From Yersinia pekkanenii (GTDB lineage Bacteria > Pseudomonadota > Gammaproteobacteria > Enterobacterales > Enterobacteriaceae): a DNA stretch of 37,152 nt. The stretch lies in assembly GCF_001152565.1 (NCBI RefSeq), contig NZ_CQAZ01000038.1, positions 8,509 through 45,660 on the forward strand. The letters run 5' to 3'. Below the pieces are notes generated by a model, which did no database searches, was not told the DNA's origin, and saw only the letters and a program-made list of their open reading frames with translations. Of the stretch, positions 17,067 to 26,668 are shown piece after piece (the first letter of the stretch is position 1; every line of letters starts with the position of its first letter). A program made the translations under genes and the position numbers.

Positions 17067-18113
17067 ATGCACAAAACAGATGAACTGCGGACCACGCGCA
17101 TCGATAGCCTAATCACGCCACAACAACTGGCGGAAAAGTTGCCAATTTCTGGCACCATAGCGAGTAACGTGACAGCGTCACGCAAGCGGATTGAAAAAAT
17201 ACTCACCGGAGAAGACCCGCGCCTGCTGGTTATTGTGGGTCCCTGTTCGATTCATGACCCTGATGCCGCCATTGATTACGCCACTCGGCTGAATGTATTG
17301 CGTGAACGCTATCAAGATAGCCTCGAAATCGTCATGCGCACCTATTTCGAAAAACCGCGCACCGTGGTGGGTTGGAAGGGATTAATTTCTGATCCCGCGC
17401 TGGATGGCTCATGCCAGGTCAATCTGGGTATCGAGATGGCGCGTAGACTGTTGCTGGCCGTTAATCAGTTAGGTCTGCCCACCGCGACCGAATTCCTTGA
17501 TATGGTGACCGGCCAGTATATTGCCGACCTTATCAGTTGGGGGGCGATTGGCGCACGCACCACCGAAAGCCAGATTCATCGCGAAATGGCATCGGCTCTC
17601 TCCTGCCCGGTTGGATTCAAGAACGGTACTGACGGTAATACGCGTATTGCGATTGATGCTATCCGCGCGGCACAAGCCAGCCATATGTTTTTGTCTCCGG
17701 ATAAAACCGGTCAGATGACCATATACCAAACCAAGGGTAACCCGTACGGGCACATCATCATGCGCGGTGGGAAGCAGCCTAACTATGGTGCATCTGACAT
17801 TGCCGCTGCCTGTGACAGCCTGCGTGAATTTGATTTACCAGAGCATCTGGTGGTGGATTTCAGTCATGGTAATTGCCAGAAAATGTACCATCGCCAGTTG
17901 GAGGTTGCCGCAGACATTGCTCAGCAGATCCGTGCAGGATCTATGGCTATAGTCGGTGTCATGGCTGAAAGTTTCCTGATTGAAGGCACACAGAAAATTG
18001 TTGCCGGTCAGCCATTAACCTACGGACAATCCATTACCGACCCTTGCCTGAATTGGGCTGACACTGAACAACTTTTGAACTTATTGGCAGATGCCGTGAG
18101 CAGCCGATTTTAA
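17067..18113 (+). CDS. aroH: 3-deoxy-7-phosphoheptulonate (DAHP) synthase, AroH type
   Basis: 348 residues from ATG 17067 (MHKTDELRTTRIDSL), the E. coli AroH length. An in-frame start 20 codons earlier would read through the CRP-like site and lacks family support. It condenses PEP with erythrose 4-phosphate to DAHP, the first step of the shikimate pathway. Motifs are LLVIVGPCSIHD, KPRTVVGWKGLISDP, GARTTESQIHREMASALSCP, IMRGGK and VVDFSHGNCQK. AroG and AroF are paralogues; sequence close to AroH and position between ppsR and hemP (ydiE in E. coli) support the tryptophan-sensitive isozyme. AGAGAA precedes the start. Confidence 0.93.
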   Translation: MHKTDELRTTRIDSLITPQQLAEKLPISGTIASNVTASRKRIEKILTGEDPRLLVIVGPCSIHDPDAAIDYATRLNVLRERYQDSLEIVMRTYFEKPRTVVGWKGLISDPALDGSCQVNLGIEMARRLLLAVNQLGLPTATEFLDMVTGQYIADLISWGAIGARTTESQIHREMASALSCPVGFKNGTDGNTRIAIDAIRAAQASHMFLSPDKTGQMTIYQTKGNPYGHIIMRGGKQPNYGASDIAAACDSLREFDLPEHLVVDFSHGNCQKMYHRQLEVAADIAQQIRAGSMAIVGVMAESFLIEGTQKIVAGQPLTYGQSITDPCLNWADTEQLLNLLADAVSSRF

Positions 18114-18121
18114 GTAACACG

Positions 18122-18185
18122 CAGTGATAGGATGAAATTAGCCTTTAGGGTGCTAATGATTAGCCTTAACTTTGTTCTATCACTG
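18122..18185 (+). repeat. Long hairpin after aroH
   Basis: CAGTGATAG at 18122-18130 and CTATCACTG at 18177-18185 are perfect inverted arms. The pairing continues inward for about six more positions if G-U pairs on the plus strand are counted, which suggests a plus-strand RNA structure. It starts 9 bases after the aroH stop. No U tract follows, so it is not a classic terminator; 3' end protection or termination with a factor are possibilities. Confidence 0.5.
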
Positions 18186-18313
18186 AGTTAAATATCCCCC
18201 CAACTTCCATTCACCCGAGCCAGTATTTTGCCTATCTATTCCCACCCTCCATTAACAATATGAATTACTAAGAACAAACAAGATATTGGCATAACAAGTA
18301 ATAGAGATTGTTA

Positions 18314-18350
18314 TTGAAAAAAACCACAAATGAATATGATAATCATTATC
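18314..18350 (+). promoter_or_regulatory. hemP promoter with Fur box
   Basis: GAATATGATAATCATTATC at 18332-18350 matches the Fur consensus at 17 of 19 positions. TTGAAA at 18314-18319 and GATAAT at 18338-18343 form a likely sigma-70 promoter with 18-base spacing, so the Fur box covers the -10. Iron-loaded Fur should repress the heme locus. Confidence 0.85.
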
Positions 18351-18386
18351 ACATTGGTAATAATTTGAACTCCAAAGAAAATCCTT

Positions 18387-18575
18387 ATGCACAAAGCTAT
18401 TTATCCTACTCAAGCGGTAAACAACGCAACCTCGCAATCCTCTGCTGTTTTGCAATTTACCTGCATTAACAGCGAACAACTGCTTGGACAGCATGATGTG
18501 GTGACGATCAACCACCAGGGGCAACTCTATTATTTGCGCCAAACCAAAGCAGGGAAGCTAATACTGACGAAATGA
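18387..18575 (+). CDS. hemP: Hemin uptake protein HemP (YdiE family)
   Basis: 62 residues, the usual HemP size. The conserved C-terminal half (SEQLLGQHDVVTINHQGQLYYLRQTKAGKLILTK, about residues 29-62) marks the family. Its exact role is unsettled: in several proteobacteria HemP/HmuP is needed for, or activates, expression of the heme receptor gene. It follows a near-perfect Fur box by 36 bases and heads hemPRST. E. coli has only this gene (ydiE) at the same place, between aroH and ydiU. Confidence 0.9.
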   Translation: MHKAIYPTQAVNNATSQSSAVLQFTCINSEQLLGQHDVVTINHQGQLYYLRQTKAGKLILTK

Positions 18576-18693
18576 TTTTTGAACGCCCAGTATCCTTTTT
18601 ATAAAAATTAACCCTATGCCAGCCACCGAGTACTTAGCCCTAAGGCAGCCAGCAACCCATTGATTATGTTCAATAACATATGGAGAGTTGCTT

Positions 18694-20721
18694 ATGCGTC
18701 GTTTCTTTCATTTGTCTACATGTAGTCTGGCGATAACCTTTGCGTTGTCTCCCTTTGCCGCAGCCAGCCCTGCGACAGAGAGTAAACACCACACCCTCAT
18801 TGTTACCGGTAGCCGCCCTGCCACTGACAATTTTAATATTCCTGGTACCATCACCACCATTGATGCCTCATTACCGCAAAAACACACCGCGACCACTGCG
18901 GTAGAAATGCTACAAAACGTACCCGGTATCAGTGTTACCGGCGTTGGCCGTACCAACGGACAAAACGTCAATATCAGAGGCTATGACCAATATGGCGTTT
19001 TGGTATTAATTGATGGAATTCGTCAGGGCATAAGTGGTGCCAATATCAATGGCACCTTCCTTGATCCGGCGTTAATAAAGCAAGTCAACGTCATTCGTAG
19101 CCCATCAACATCCCTCTTTGGCAGCGGTGCCATGGGGGGGGTAATTGCCTATCAAACGGTGGATGCTGCGGATTTACTGGCTGAGGATCAAAACCTCGGT
19201 TTGCGCGTCAGTGGCTATGGTGCCAGTGGCTATCATAGCCTTGGTAGCGGGATATCTGCTTTTGGTCGAACAGAAAAGCTGGACGGCATTATTGCCTTGA
19301 ACAAGCGCAAGGTAGGTAAGCTTTATCAAAGTAACGGTTACGTCGCCCCTAACGATGAAGCTATCAACAACCTGATGATTAAGGGCACTCTCCACCTTTC
19401 AGCTAGCCAGTCGATAACCACCGCCCTACGCTATTACAATAACCGGGCGCAGGAACCAAAGATGGCCAATCGGAGTACACCAAGCCCAACGTTCAGTCCA
19501 ATGATGAATCGCTCAACTATTCAACGAGATGCCGAGTTGACCTACCATCTGCAACCACAACACCTTAGCGGGTTGGATCTCACCACTCAATTCTACTATT
19601 CCGCAATCAATATTAGCGATGATGTAAACCGCGAAGATTATGGCCGCCGTCAGCAAATAACTCGCGGCATAAAAATGGAGAATCGTAGCGAGCTATTTAC
19701 CTTCAGCCCAGCAGCGCATTTATTCACTTATGGTGCGGAAACCTACCATCAGGAACAAATCCCAAAAGGTTTAATTCGCAGCTTTCCACCGGCTGAAATC
19801 AAATTTGTGTCGGGTTGGCTGCAAGATGAAATGACCCTGCGTGACTTGCCAGTGACCTTGCTGGCAGGCAGCCGTTTCGACAGTTATCACAACAGCCGCA
19901 CGGGATTTGAGGATAAAGAGGCTAAAAACTGGTCAACGCGGGGGGCAGTGACGGTTAACCCGACAGATTGGCTGATGCTGTTTGGTGCTTACAGTCAGGC
20001 GTTCCGTACACCGACACTGGCTGAGCTTTATAATGACTCGATACATTTCTCTATGGGGCCATTCTTTCAGAATCGCTGAAAACCCAATCCAAACTTAAAA
20101 CCAGAAAGCAACGTCACCCGCGAAGCTGGCTTTGGCTTGCATTTTGACCAATTAATATCCGATAACGATTCAGTCGAGTTCAAAGCCAGCTATTTCAGTA
20201 TTGATGCAAAAAATCGTATTACCAGCGAAGTCCACACCCAAATATTTGCTAAAAACTACTCCGGCTATATCAATACCCCCCGCAGTAAGACTTGGGGTTG
20301 GGATGCGTCACTGGATTATCAGAACCCATGGTTTGACTGGACGCTGGCCTATAACCGCACCCGAGGCATCAATCTCGATACCCGTCAATTTATTAATAGT
20401 ATCAACCCAGACACCGTCACCAGCAGCCTGAATGTGCCTATTGCCAACACCGGTTTGAGTGCCGGCTGGATAGTCACAATGGTAGAAAATACCAAATTTA
20501 TGACAGATAACGATGCCAAAACATCGGCGCGAACCCCCTATAAGCCACAAGCCGGTTATGTGGTACAGGACTTTTATCTGCGTTATCAAGGGCAAGGTCA
20601 CCTCAAAAATATCACGACTACTGCCGTACTGGGTAATGCGTTCAACAAAGAGTATTACTCACCTCAGGAAATCCCCCAGGATGGTCGTAATGCCAAATTA
20701 CTGATCAGCTATCAGTGGTGA
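18694..20721 (+). pseudogene. hemR: TonB-dependent heme receptor HemR, interrupted by an in-frame stop
   Basis: 675 codons would encode a full HemR/HmuR-type outer-membrane receptor, but codon 462 (20077-20079) is TGA. Before it lie a signal peptide (about 1-25), a TonB-box-like HTLIVTG, a plug domain (about 38-150) and part of the barrel, with the FRTP motif and the conserved His451 in IHFS. After it the same frame continues with NPNLKPE, the rest of the barrel and the terminal YQW. Receptors of this family carry Trp just before the NPNL motif (NYWVPNPNL in HmuR, from memory), so the change is most simply TGG to TGA. The truncated product would lose about 214 barrel residues and should not function. 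GGAGAG precedes ATG 18694. Confidence 0.88.
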
Positions 20722-20762
20722 TATTTCATCTAACTGTATATAGCGCCTGATTTAGAAAATAA

Positions 20763-20832
20763 CCATACTTAACTGGCCATACTTAAGTGGCTCAAAGGAA
20801 CCCTGCCGCAGTCGATGACCCAGGTTGCGGCA
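20763..20832 (+). promoter_or_regulatory. Tandem 14-bp repeat and hairpin between hemR and hemS
   Basis: CCATACTTAACTGG at 20763-20776 is followed directly by CCATACTTAAGTGG at 20777-20790 (one mismatch). TGCCGCA at 20804-20810 and TGCGGCA at 20826-20832 then form a perfect 7-bp stem with a 15-base loop. It ends about 7 bases before the hemS ribosome binding site. It could separate hemR and hemS expression by processing or attenuation; that is inference. Confidence 0.45.
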
Positions 20833-20853
20833 TACATTAAAAGGAACTCACCA

Positions 20854-21915
20854 ATGGAAATGTCACAATATCAACGCTACCTGAGAACTAAACACGAAAA
20901 TCCCACGCTATTGACCCATGATTTAGCACAAATGCTGGCGATTAGTGAGGCAGAGTTAAGCTATGCCCGGGTGGGCCAGGATGCGGAGCGTTTAAATATC
21001 AGTGCCAGCGTATTACTGGCAGAATTAGGGCGGGTCGGTGTAACCCGATCGATCACCGCCAACAAATATGCGCGACATGAGCTGATGGGTGAGTATCAGA
21101 ACTTACGTTTACATGGACATCTTGGTTTGATTCTCAACCCGCGCGCGCTGGATTTGCGGTTATTTTTCCGCCAATGGGATGCGATTTTCAGCCTGTGCGA
21201 GGCCACGCCGCAAGGTGAGCAACGTAGTATTCAATGTTTTGATTTTCAAGGTAATGCTATCCATCAGGTTTATTGTACTAACGAGACAGACCTTCATGCC
21301 TGGCAAGCATTAGTAGCCAAATATCGCACCACCAATAACGACCCACTGCTCTTACAAACCGTAGAGGAAGAACCTTGCAGTGAAAATCCCATCAACAATG
21401 CCGCCATTGATGCCGAATGGCGAAGAATGAACGATATCCACCAATTTTTTATGTTGCTAAAACGCAATAAGATTACCCGGAGACAAGCCTTCCGCGCTGT
21501 CGGTGGCGATTTAGCTTATCAGGTCGATAACCGGGCATTGAAGCAAATACTTAGCACCGCACAACGGTGTCAAAACGAAATTATGCTTTTTGTCGGTAAC
21601 AGTGGATGCATGCAAATATTCACTGGCATCATCGAACAGCTTAAGGCCGATACCCCCCCACTCACCGCAGATAAGCAATGGATCACGGTACTTAATCACC
21701 GTTTTAATCTGCATTTAAATGCGAGTGCTATTGCCGAAAGTTGGGTGACACGTAAACCCACTAAAGATGGCTTGGTCTCAAGTCTGGAGCTGCTTGATAG
21801 CCATGGCAAGCATGTTTTACAGGTGTTTGGTCAACGTAATGAAGGCCAACCTGAGCAAAATCAATGGGATGAGCAACTATCAACATTAGCCGCCATCGGT
21901 TCACCGCATGAATAG
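20854..21915 (+). CDS. hemS: Cytoplasmic heme-binding/degrading protein HemS
   Basis: 353 residues from ATG 20854 ([10 protein letters not shown]), with AAGGAA upstream. An earlier in-frame start would run through the hairpin and lacks support. HemS binds heme delivered to the cytosol and helps release its iron. The two repeated HemS/ChuX domains are visible (about 10-185 and 195-345). His196 in NDIHQFF sits at exactly the position of the axial heme ligand of Y. enterocolitica HemS, and [14 protein letters not shown] and TRKPTKDG are family motifs. The last 8 bp overlap hemT (ATGAATAG), so the two are coupled. The gene is intact although hemR upstream is broken. Confidence 0.93.
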   Translation: MEMSQYQRYLRTKHENPTLLTHDLAQMLAISEAELSYARVGQDAERLNISASVLLAELGRVGVTRSITANKYARHELMGEYQNLRLHGHLGLILNPRALDLRLFFRQWDAIFSLCEATPQGEQRSIQCFDFQGNAIHQVYCTNETDLHAWQALVAKYRTTNNDPLLLQTVEEEPCSENPINNAAIDAEWRRMNDIHQFFMLLKRNKITRRQAFRAVGGDLAYQVDNRALKQILSTAQRCQNEIMLFVGNSGCMQIFTGIIEQLKADTPPLTADKQWITVLNHRFNLHLNASAIAESWVTRKPTKDGLVSSLELLDSHGKHVLQVFGQRNEGQPEQNQWDEQLSTLAAIGSPHE

Positions 21916-22717
21916 ATGGCTGGTGATATTAACATTCGCCATACCGTTAATTAGCCAGGCCAGCCAGCGTATTATCACTATCGGTGGCGATGTCGCTGAA
22001 ATCACCTACGCATTAGGCGTAGGTGCCAACATAGTGGCCAGGGATCGCGCCAGTGTGCGGCCGAAAGAGCTAAAAGCATTGCCGGATGTAGGCTTTATGC
22101 GGCAACTGAATGCCGAAGGTATACTCGCCTTAAAACCCACACTGGTATTAACTACTGAACGGGCCGCGCCCTCAAGAGCGCTTCAGCAAATAGCGGCTAA
22201 CGGTATCAACGTGGTTTATGTGCCTCTGGATACGGATCCGCAGGAAGTGACCAATAAAATACAACTGATTGCTACTATGGTGAATCAAGAAGAAAAAGGC
22301 CGGCAATTGATACAACGATATCAGCAACAATTAGCGTCGGTAGTCTCTACACCTTTGCCGGTCAAAGCCTTATTTATCATGAATCATGCAGGAATTCCGC
22401 CACTGGCCGCCGGTAAAAATACGCCCGCAGATACTTTGTTTCGCGCCGCCGGACTTAAAAATGCCATACAGGAATTTGCTGGCTATCGCCCACTGTCACA
22501 AGAGGGAATTATCGCCAGTGCACCAGACCTGCTGATTATCACCACTCATAGCGTCAAATCACTGGGCGGAGTTGACAACGTCTGGCTGATCCCAGGGGTT
22601 GCTCTTACCCCTGCGGGTAAACAACAGCGAATATTGGTGCTTGATGATATTTCATTACTCAGTTTCGGCCTACACACCCCGGGTGTGTTGCAGCAACTGC
22701 ATACTGCGGGGAAATAA
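21908..22717 (+). CDS. hemT: Periplasmic heme-binding protein HemT/HmuT
   Basis: 269 residues. Substrate-binding protein of an ABC heme importer, class III fold with N- and C-terminal lobes. Residues 1-18 ([18 protein letters not shown]) are a signal peptide. The start of the first lobe ([17 protein letters not shown]) and [23 protein letters not shown] match HmuT as I recall it. The start overlaps hemS by 8 bp. The usual next genes, hemU (permease) and hemV (ATPase), are missing: selO converges 13 bases after the stop. HemT therefore either serves a permease encoded elsewhere or is a leftover. Confidence 0.9.
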   Translation: MNRWLVILTFAIPLISQASQRIITIGGDVAEITYALGVGANIVARDRASVRPKELKALPDVGFMRQLNAEGILALKPTLVLTTERAAPSRALQQIAANGINVVYVPLDTDPQEVTNKIQLIATMVNQEEKGRQLIQRYQQQLASVVSTPLPVKALFIMNHAGIPPLAAGKNTPADTLFRAAGLKNAIQEFAGYRPLSQEGIIASAPDLLIITTHSVKSLGGVDNVWLIPGVALTPAGKQQRILVLDDISLLSFGLHTPGVLQQLHTAGK

Positions 22718-22724
22718 GCCCCGC
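22706..22724. terminator. Possible bidirectional stop hairpin between hemT and selO
   Basis: GCGGGG and CCCCGC form a 6-bp GC stem with a 7-base loop spanning the hemT stop, in the 13-base gap between convergent genes. There is no U tract on either side, so the call is weak. Confidence 0.35.
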
Positions 22725-22730
22725 CACCCA

Positions 22731-24242
22731 CTAACTGGAGCAAGAAATGTCCAAATGTTTCCCCCAATCTGGCGGCAATTCCGCCAATGATTCAAATTCA
22801 GGTTGGTCGGCAAAAGGATGCTGCAATGCCTGATGTAAACGCTGTAGTGGTTGGATATCATCCTTTTCAGCGTGATCAATTGCATGCTGAGCTAAATAGT
22901 TGCGCAGTATATATTTAGGATTAACCGCCTTCATGGCTTGCTGACGTTGTATGTCGTCGATTGGCTCTTGTTGCAAACGTGCACGATAACGACGATACCA
23001 GCTATCAAAACCGGCTCTATCGATAAAATCATCCCGTAATAGCGATGATGCCGAGTGCATTTCAACATCACTCAACAAGCGGAACGTACGGGTATAATCC
23101 CGCCCTTCTTTTATCATTAAGCTCAGTAACTCAGTCAGTAACTCGTTGTCCTGACTGCCACTTTCGAAGAAACCTAATTTGCCACGCATTTGCTGACCAT
23201 AAACCGCCATCAGTTCTGGCTCATAAGTGCCCAGCGCCATTTGCAATTGGTTTGCCGACATTAAGCCGGATAGCGCCTGCCCTAACCGATGTAGATCCCA
23301 CAGTGCAACCGCCGGCTGATTATCAAAAGCATAACGTCCCTGATGATCGGAGTGATTGCATATATAATCGGGGACATAATCATCAAGGAAACCGAATGGG
23401 CCATAGTCCATGGTAATGCCAAGAATTGACATATTATCGGTATTCATCACGCCATGAGCAAAACCCACAGTTTGCCAATGCGCCATTAAGCGGGCGGTAC
23501 GTTTAACCACATCGGTAAACCACAACAGATAACCTTCCGGCTGCCCAACAAATTGCGGCCAGTGGCGAGCAATAACATAATCGGCCAACTGTTTAACCTG
23601 CGCGGGTTGCTGCCGAAAATAGAAATGCTCGAAATGACCAAAACGCACATGGCTTTCAGCCACCCGCAATAACATCGCACCTCGCTCCGGTTGCTCGCGA
23701 TAAACCGGATGGTTGCTGGTCACGATGGTCAGTGCACGGCTGGTCGGTATTCCTAAATGATGCATGGCTTCTGAGGCCAGAAACTCTCGTATCACTGAGC
23801 GCAATACCGCCCGCCCATCCCCCATGCGCGAATAAGGTGTTAACCCGGCACCTTTCAAATGCCAATCCATGCTGCGGCCATCGCTGAGTTGTTGCTCACC
23901 CAGCAAAATACCACGACCATCCCCAAGCTGCCCCGCCCAAGAGCCAAATTGATGACCACTATAGACTTGCGCCAGTGGATCCATACCCGGTAACAATACC
24001 TCTCCGGCCCACACCGCAGCCTTGGGGGCGCTAAACCAACTTTCATCCAACCCAAGCTCACGCGCCAACGGCTCGCTGTGATAGAGCAGATGCGCCCCTT
24101 TTAGGGGGCTGGGTTGCAAACGAGTGTAAAAACCACTCAATTGTTGCCCATAGCTGTTGGTAAAGTGAGGCGCCTTATCAAACTCAGGAACCTTATCAAG
24201 TCCAGAGCTATGATTAGATTTAGTGGGATTAAAGGATGCCAT
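22731..24242 (-). CDS. selO: Protein adenylyltransferase SelO (YdiU, pseudokinase AMPylase)
   Basis: 503 residues, about 20 longer at the N-terminus than most; no other ATG lies near the family start. SelO has an inverted protein-kinase fold and transfers AMP to Ser, Thr or Tyr of proteins involved in redox homeostasis. Motifs include [19 protein letters not shown], Lys130 in [13 protein letters not shown], Glu153 in [10 protein letters not shown], and Asp269/Asn270 with Asp279 in [16 protein letters not shown] as probable catalytic and metal residues. It ends Cys-Ser-Ser, the bacterial form of the C-terminus that carries selenocysteine in animals. The start shares one base with the lplA stop (TAATG), with GGAGGT upstream, so it is coupled to lplA. 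Confidence 0.93.
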   Translation of the reverse strand: MASFNPTKSNHSSGLDKVPEFDKAPHFTNSYGQQLSGFYTRLQPSPLKGAHLLYHSEPLARELGLDESWFSAPKAAVWAGEVLLPGMDPLAQVYSGHQFGSWAGQLGDGRGILLGEQQLSDGRSMDWHLKGAGLTPYSRMGDGRAVLRSVIREFLASEAMHHLGIPTSRALTIVTSNHPVYREQPERGAMLLRVAESHVRFGHFEHFYFRQQPAQVKQLADYVIARHWPQFVGQPEGYLLWFTDVVKRTARLMAHWQTVGFAHGVMNTDNMSILGITMDYGPFGFLDDYVPDYICNHSDHQGRYAFDNQPAVALWDLHRLGQALSGLMSANQLQMALGTYEPELMAVYGQQMRGKLGFFESGSQDNELLTELLSLMIKEGRDYTRTFRLLSDVEMHSASSLLRDDFIDRAGFDSWYRRYRARLQQEPIDDIQRQQAMKAVNPKYILRNYLAQHAIDHAEKDDIQPLQRLHQALQHPFADQPEFESLAELPPDWGKHLDISCSS

Positions 24243-25258
24243 TAGCGTAATACCTCCGCCAACCAGTGACGAACTTGTCGCAGCTCAGCTTGTGACTCAG
24301 GGAAATCCTCACTTAATTGCTGGCATACGGCATTAATGGCGTCAGGGCGATAAGCCACGCCTTGTAGCCGTTCAGCCAGAGCCTCTAACGGTGCTGGATT
24401 TAAACTATCAGTGAATATTTGGCAACGATCAATCGCACCCTGTAATACATCAAAATGCAGTTCAATACCGCCCCAAACAAAGCGGGTATCGACTAAATGG
24501 CTAAAGGCCGGGGCCTGACCGAAATTCCACTCCCAGCTACTCTGTTTGGCAAATTGTTCGGTGAAACCGGGTAGGTCTGGCAATGCTTGCGGGGAGATTA
24601 TTTCAGCGGCCACTTTTTCATCATAATAATCGAAGAAAGCCTGCTCAATAGCAGCACAAATCTTATCATGTTCCACTCCTGGCAACAGTTCTACCAGATT
24701 AGTGACGCGGGCACGTACCGATGTAATACCTTTGGCCTGCAATTTTTTAGGATCGGGGTTAAGGTAATCGGCTAAACGGTTCAGATCGGCATTCAGTAAC
24801 AAGGTTCCATGATGAAACCCACGATCTTTGGTTTCTTTATAGGCCGAACCGGAGACCTTGCGCTCATCATCACCGTTCATCACCACTAAATCATTACGGC
24901 CTGAGGCGGTAGCCTGAATGCCGAGTGATGCCAAAGCATTCAGAATAATTTGAGTTGATATTGTTTTATCATATTCCGGTTTGCCGGCCATAAATGTGAA
25001 ACAGGTATTACCCAAATCATGGAATACCGCCCCACCGCCACTGCTTCGGCGAGCCAGTTTCACACCATCTTGCGCCATACGGCGTGTATTACACTCTTTC
25101 CATGGATTCTGGGCGCGACCTATGACCACGGTATTAGCATTTCGCCATAAAAATAAAACCCGCTGCTGCGGAGACATTTGGCGAAAAATACACTCTTCTA
25201 CTGCCAGATTAAACCAAGGATCATAAGAATCAGAAATGAGTAACCGAAGGGATGACAT
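24242..25258 (-). CDS. lplA: Lipoate-protein ligase A
   Basis: 338 residues from the ATG at 25256-25258 ([14 protein letters not shown]), with GGAG upstream; the longer frame starts at TTG and is less likely. LplA activates free lipoate with ATP and attaches it to lipoyl domains of 2-oxoacid dehydrogenases and GcvH. Motifs are [15 protein letters not shown] (about 70-84) and Lys134 in KVSGSAYKE, the probable lipoyl-AMP contact. In E. coli lplA is elsewhere (near serB), and ydiV occupies this interval, so the location is lineage-specific. It runs directly into selO. Confidence 0.95.
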   Translation of the reverse strand: MSSLRLLISDSYDPWFNLAVEECIFRQMSPQQRVLFLWRNANTVVIGRAQNPWKECNTRRMAQDGVKLARRSSGGGAVFHDLGNTCFTFMAGKPEYDKTISTQIILNALASLGIQATASGRNDLVVMNGDDERKVSGSAYKETKDRGFHHGTLLLNADLNRLADYLNPDPKKLQAKGITSVRARVTNLVELLPGVEHDKICAAIEQAFFDYYDEKVAAEIISPQALPDLPGFTEQFAKQSSWEWNFGQAPAFSHLVDTRFVWGGIELHFDVLQGAIDRCQIFTDSLNPAPLEALAERLQGVAYRPDAINAVCQQLSEDFPESQAELRQVRHWLAEVLR

Positions 25259-25362
25259 AAACGCGGCTCCGAACAAAAATAAGCAGCCACTAAGATAACA
25301 TAACCAGCATCGATATTTTTAGGTCCGGGGATCCATTGATTAATGGTTAAATCGAAAACACC

Positions 25363-25827
25363 TCAAATGCGGCGTGCTTGCCAGTAAACACGTTTCCAGT
25401 AAACATTTTCCAACGATGAGCGGATAACCCCTTTACTCGTTGAAGCATGAATAAATTCATCATTGGTGTCATAAATACCGACATGCAAGCCGTTTTGACC
25501 ACTACCCGTTTTGAAGAACACTAAATCGCCCGGCATCAGCTCATCACGAGAAACTTTTGTACCTAACGTCGTTTGCGCTACTGTTGTGCGGGGTAATTGC
25601 ACATCAAAACGATCACGGAATGTGCGGTAAACAAATCCAGAACAATCAACGCCACGTTGATCTAACCCACCATTGCGATATGGCGTTCCTTCCCATTGGC
25701 GCAATTGCTCATTCAGTTTAGCGACAACCACTATAGAATCAGATAAATGGCCACTTGGTGTAGGGGCATGGCTGCTACAGCCAGCAAGAATCAGACTGAT
25801 CAGAAAGATCCAAAAACGTATCCGCAT
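25363..25827 (-). CDS. nlpC: NlpC/P60-family lipoprotein peptidase NlpC
   Basis: 154 residues from the ATG at 25825-25827, the E. coli NlpC length; the longer frame upstream is unlikely. It is a lipoprotein with signal peptide and lipobox LILAGC (lipidated Cys17). The NlpC/P60 domain (about 35-154) has the catalytic triad Cys61 (GVDCSGF), His114 (GLHVGIY) and His126 (FIHAST). Family members cut peptide stems of peptidoglycan, usually between D-Glu and the diamino acid. The ribosome binding site is weak. In E. coli it follows btuD directly; here the arn operon stands between. Confidence 0.93.
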   Translation of the reverse strand: MRIRFWIFLISLILAGCSSHAPTPSGHLSDSIVVVAKLNEQLRQWEGTPYRNGGLDQRGVDCSGFVYRTFRDRFDVQLPRTTVAQTTLGTKVSRDELMPGDLVFFKTGSGQNGLHVGIYDTNDEFIHASTSKGVIRSSLENVYWKRVYWQARRI

Positions 25828-25940
25828 CGATATTTCACCAAAGATAAGGCTAGCCAATCTACCGGATAGCAAGCGCTATTAGTAGGACTAATTTAACTAT
25901 CGAGTTTGGAAAAAACAAGTTATATGAATGAGATAATAGA

Positions 25941-26327
25941 TTAACCGCCTTTTATCGGCTTGGTATGTATCAACCATATTCCCAGCAGAATGAAGCCCGC
26001 ACCTAATGTTTTCAATAAAGTCGCCGGCTCATTGTACCAAGGTAGCGATACTGCAGCCAAATAGACCAACGCATAACTGAGACTCAGTAGCGGATAAGCC
26101 CGGTTAAGCGGCAGGTACCTTAATGCGAAAAACCAACACACCATGGATAAGGCATATCCTGTTAACCCGAAGATTACCGCAATTAATTGTGATAGATGAA
26201 GAGTGAGGAATTGCCCATTAATATCTGCCAATGACATTAATGGGGTATGCATCATGCCCCATTTCAGCATTAATTGGGCAACCGTTACCAGCATCACACT
26301 TCCCATTCCCCACAGATAACCTTTCAT
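25941..26327 (-). CDS. arnF: Undecaprenyl-phosphate-Ara4N flippase subunit ArnF
   Basis: 128 residues from the ATG at 26325-26327 ([13 protein letters not shown]). The start overlaps arnE by 4 bp (ATGA). It is a small EamA/SMR-type membrane protein with four hydrophobic segments (about 4-22, 38-60, 66-90 and 100-122). With ArnE it is proposed to flip undecaprenyl-phosphate-L-Ara4N across the inner membrane. It is the last gene of arnBCADTEF. The longer in-frame N-terminus lies inside arnE and is not supported. Confidence 0.92.
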   Translation of the reverse strand: MKGYLWGMGSVMLVTVAQLMLKWGMMHTPLMSLADINGQFLTLHLSQLIAVIFGLTGYALSMVCWFFALRYLPLNRAYPLLSLSYALVYLAAVSLPWYNEPATLLKTLGAGFILLGIWLIHTKPIKGG

Positions 26328-26668
26328 AAATGCCAACTCATCAGCAGGATGCCAAACATAATGGCGGCAATACCCAACCAATGGCGAGAAGTTGTCTTCT
26401 CGCCATAAAAATACTGTGCTGCCAAGGTCACCAACACAAAATTAAAGCTGAGTATCGGATAAGCCACACTCAGCGGCAGATGTTGCAATAAACGTAACCA
26501 CAGCAACATCCCTAAACCAAGTAGTATTACTGCGATAGCCAGCCAGCGCAGTGCCGGAGCTAACCGCTCTTGGCGCGGCAGCGCCCAACATTGCGCAGCT
26601 TGTTTCTGACACAATTGGCCCGCGCAGGTCAATAAACTGACCATGATCAACAGCAGGTAACTTGTCAT
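26324..26668 (-). CDS. arnE: Undecaprenyl-phosphate-Ara4N flippase subunit ArnE
   Basis: 114 residues from the ATG at 26666-26668, overlapping the arnT stop by 4 bp (ATGA). Four hydrophobic segments and the conserved [11 protein letters not shown] (about residues 14-24) and [18 protein letters not shown] motifs identify the EamA-like ArnE subunit. It works as a pair with ArnF, encoded next, in the inner membrane. Confidence 0.93.
   Translation of the reverse strand: MTSYLLLIMVSLLTCAGQLCQKQAAQCWALPRQERLAPALRWLAIAVILLGLGMLLWLRLLQHLPLSVAYPILSFNFVLVTLAAQYFYGEKTTSRHWLGIAAIMFGILLMSWHL

Noticed and set aside
20077-20079. TGA in hemR read as selenocysteine
   Set aside because: The family has Trp here, not Cys, and I see no stem-loop of the bacterial SECIS type right after the codon.
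20137-20721. Separate gene encoding the C-terminal half of hemR
   Set aside because: It is in the same frame as the upstream half and contains only barrel sequence with no signal peptide or ribosome binding site. It is the rest of the interrupted receptor.
22672-22688. Palindrome ACACACCC-C-GGGTGTGT near the end of hemT
   Set aside because: It lies inside coding sequence with a one-base centre and no flanking signal; taken as chance within the hemT 3' end.
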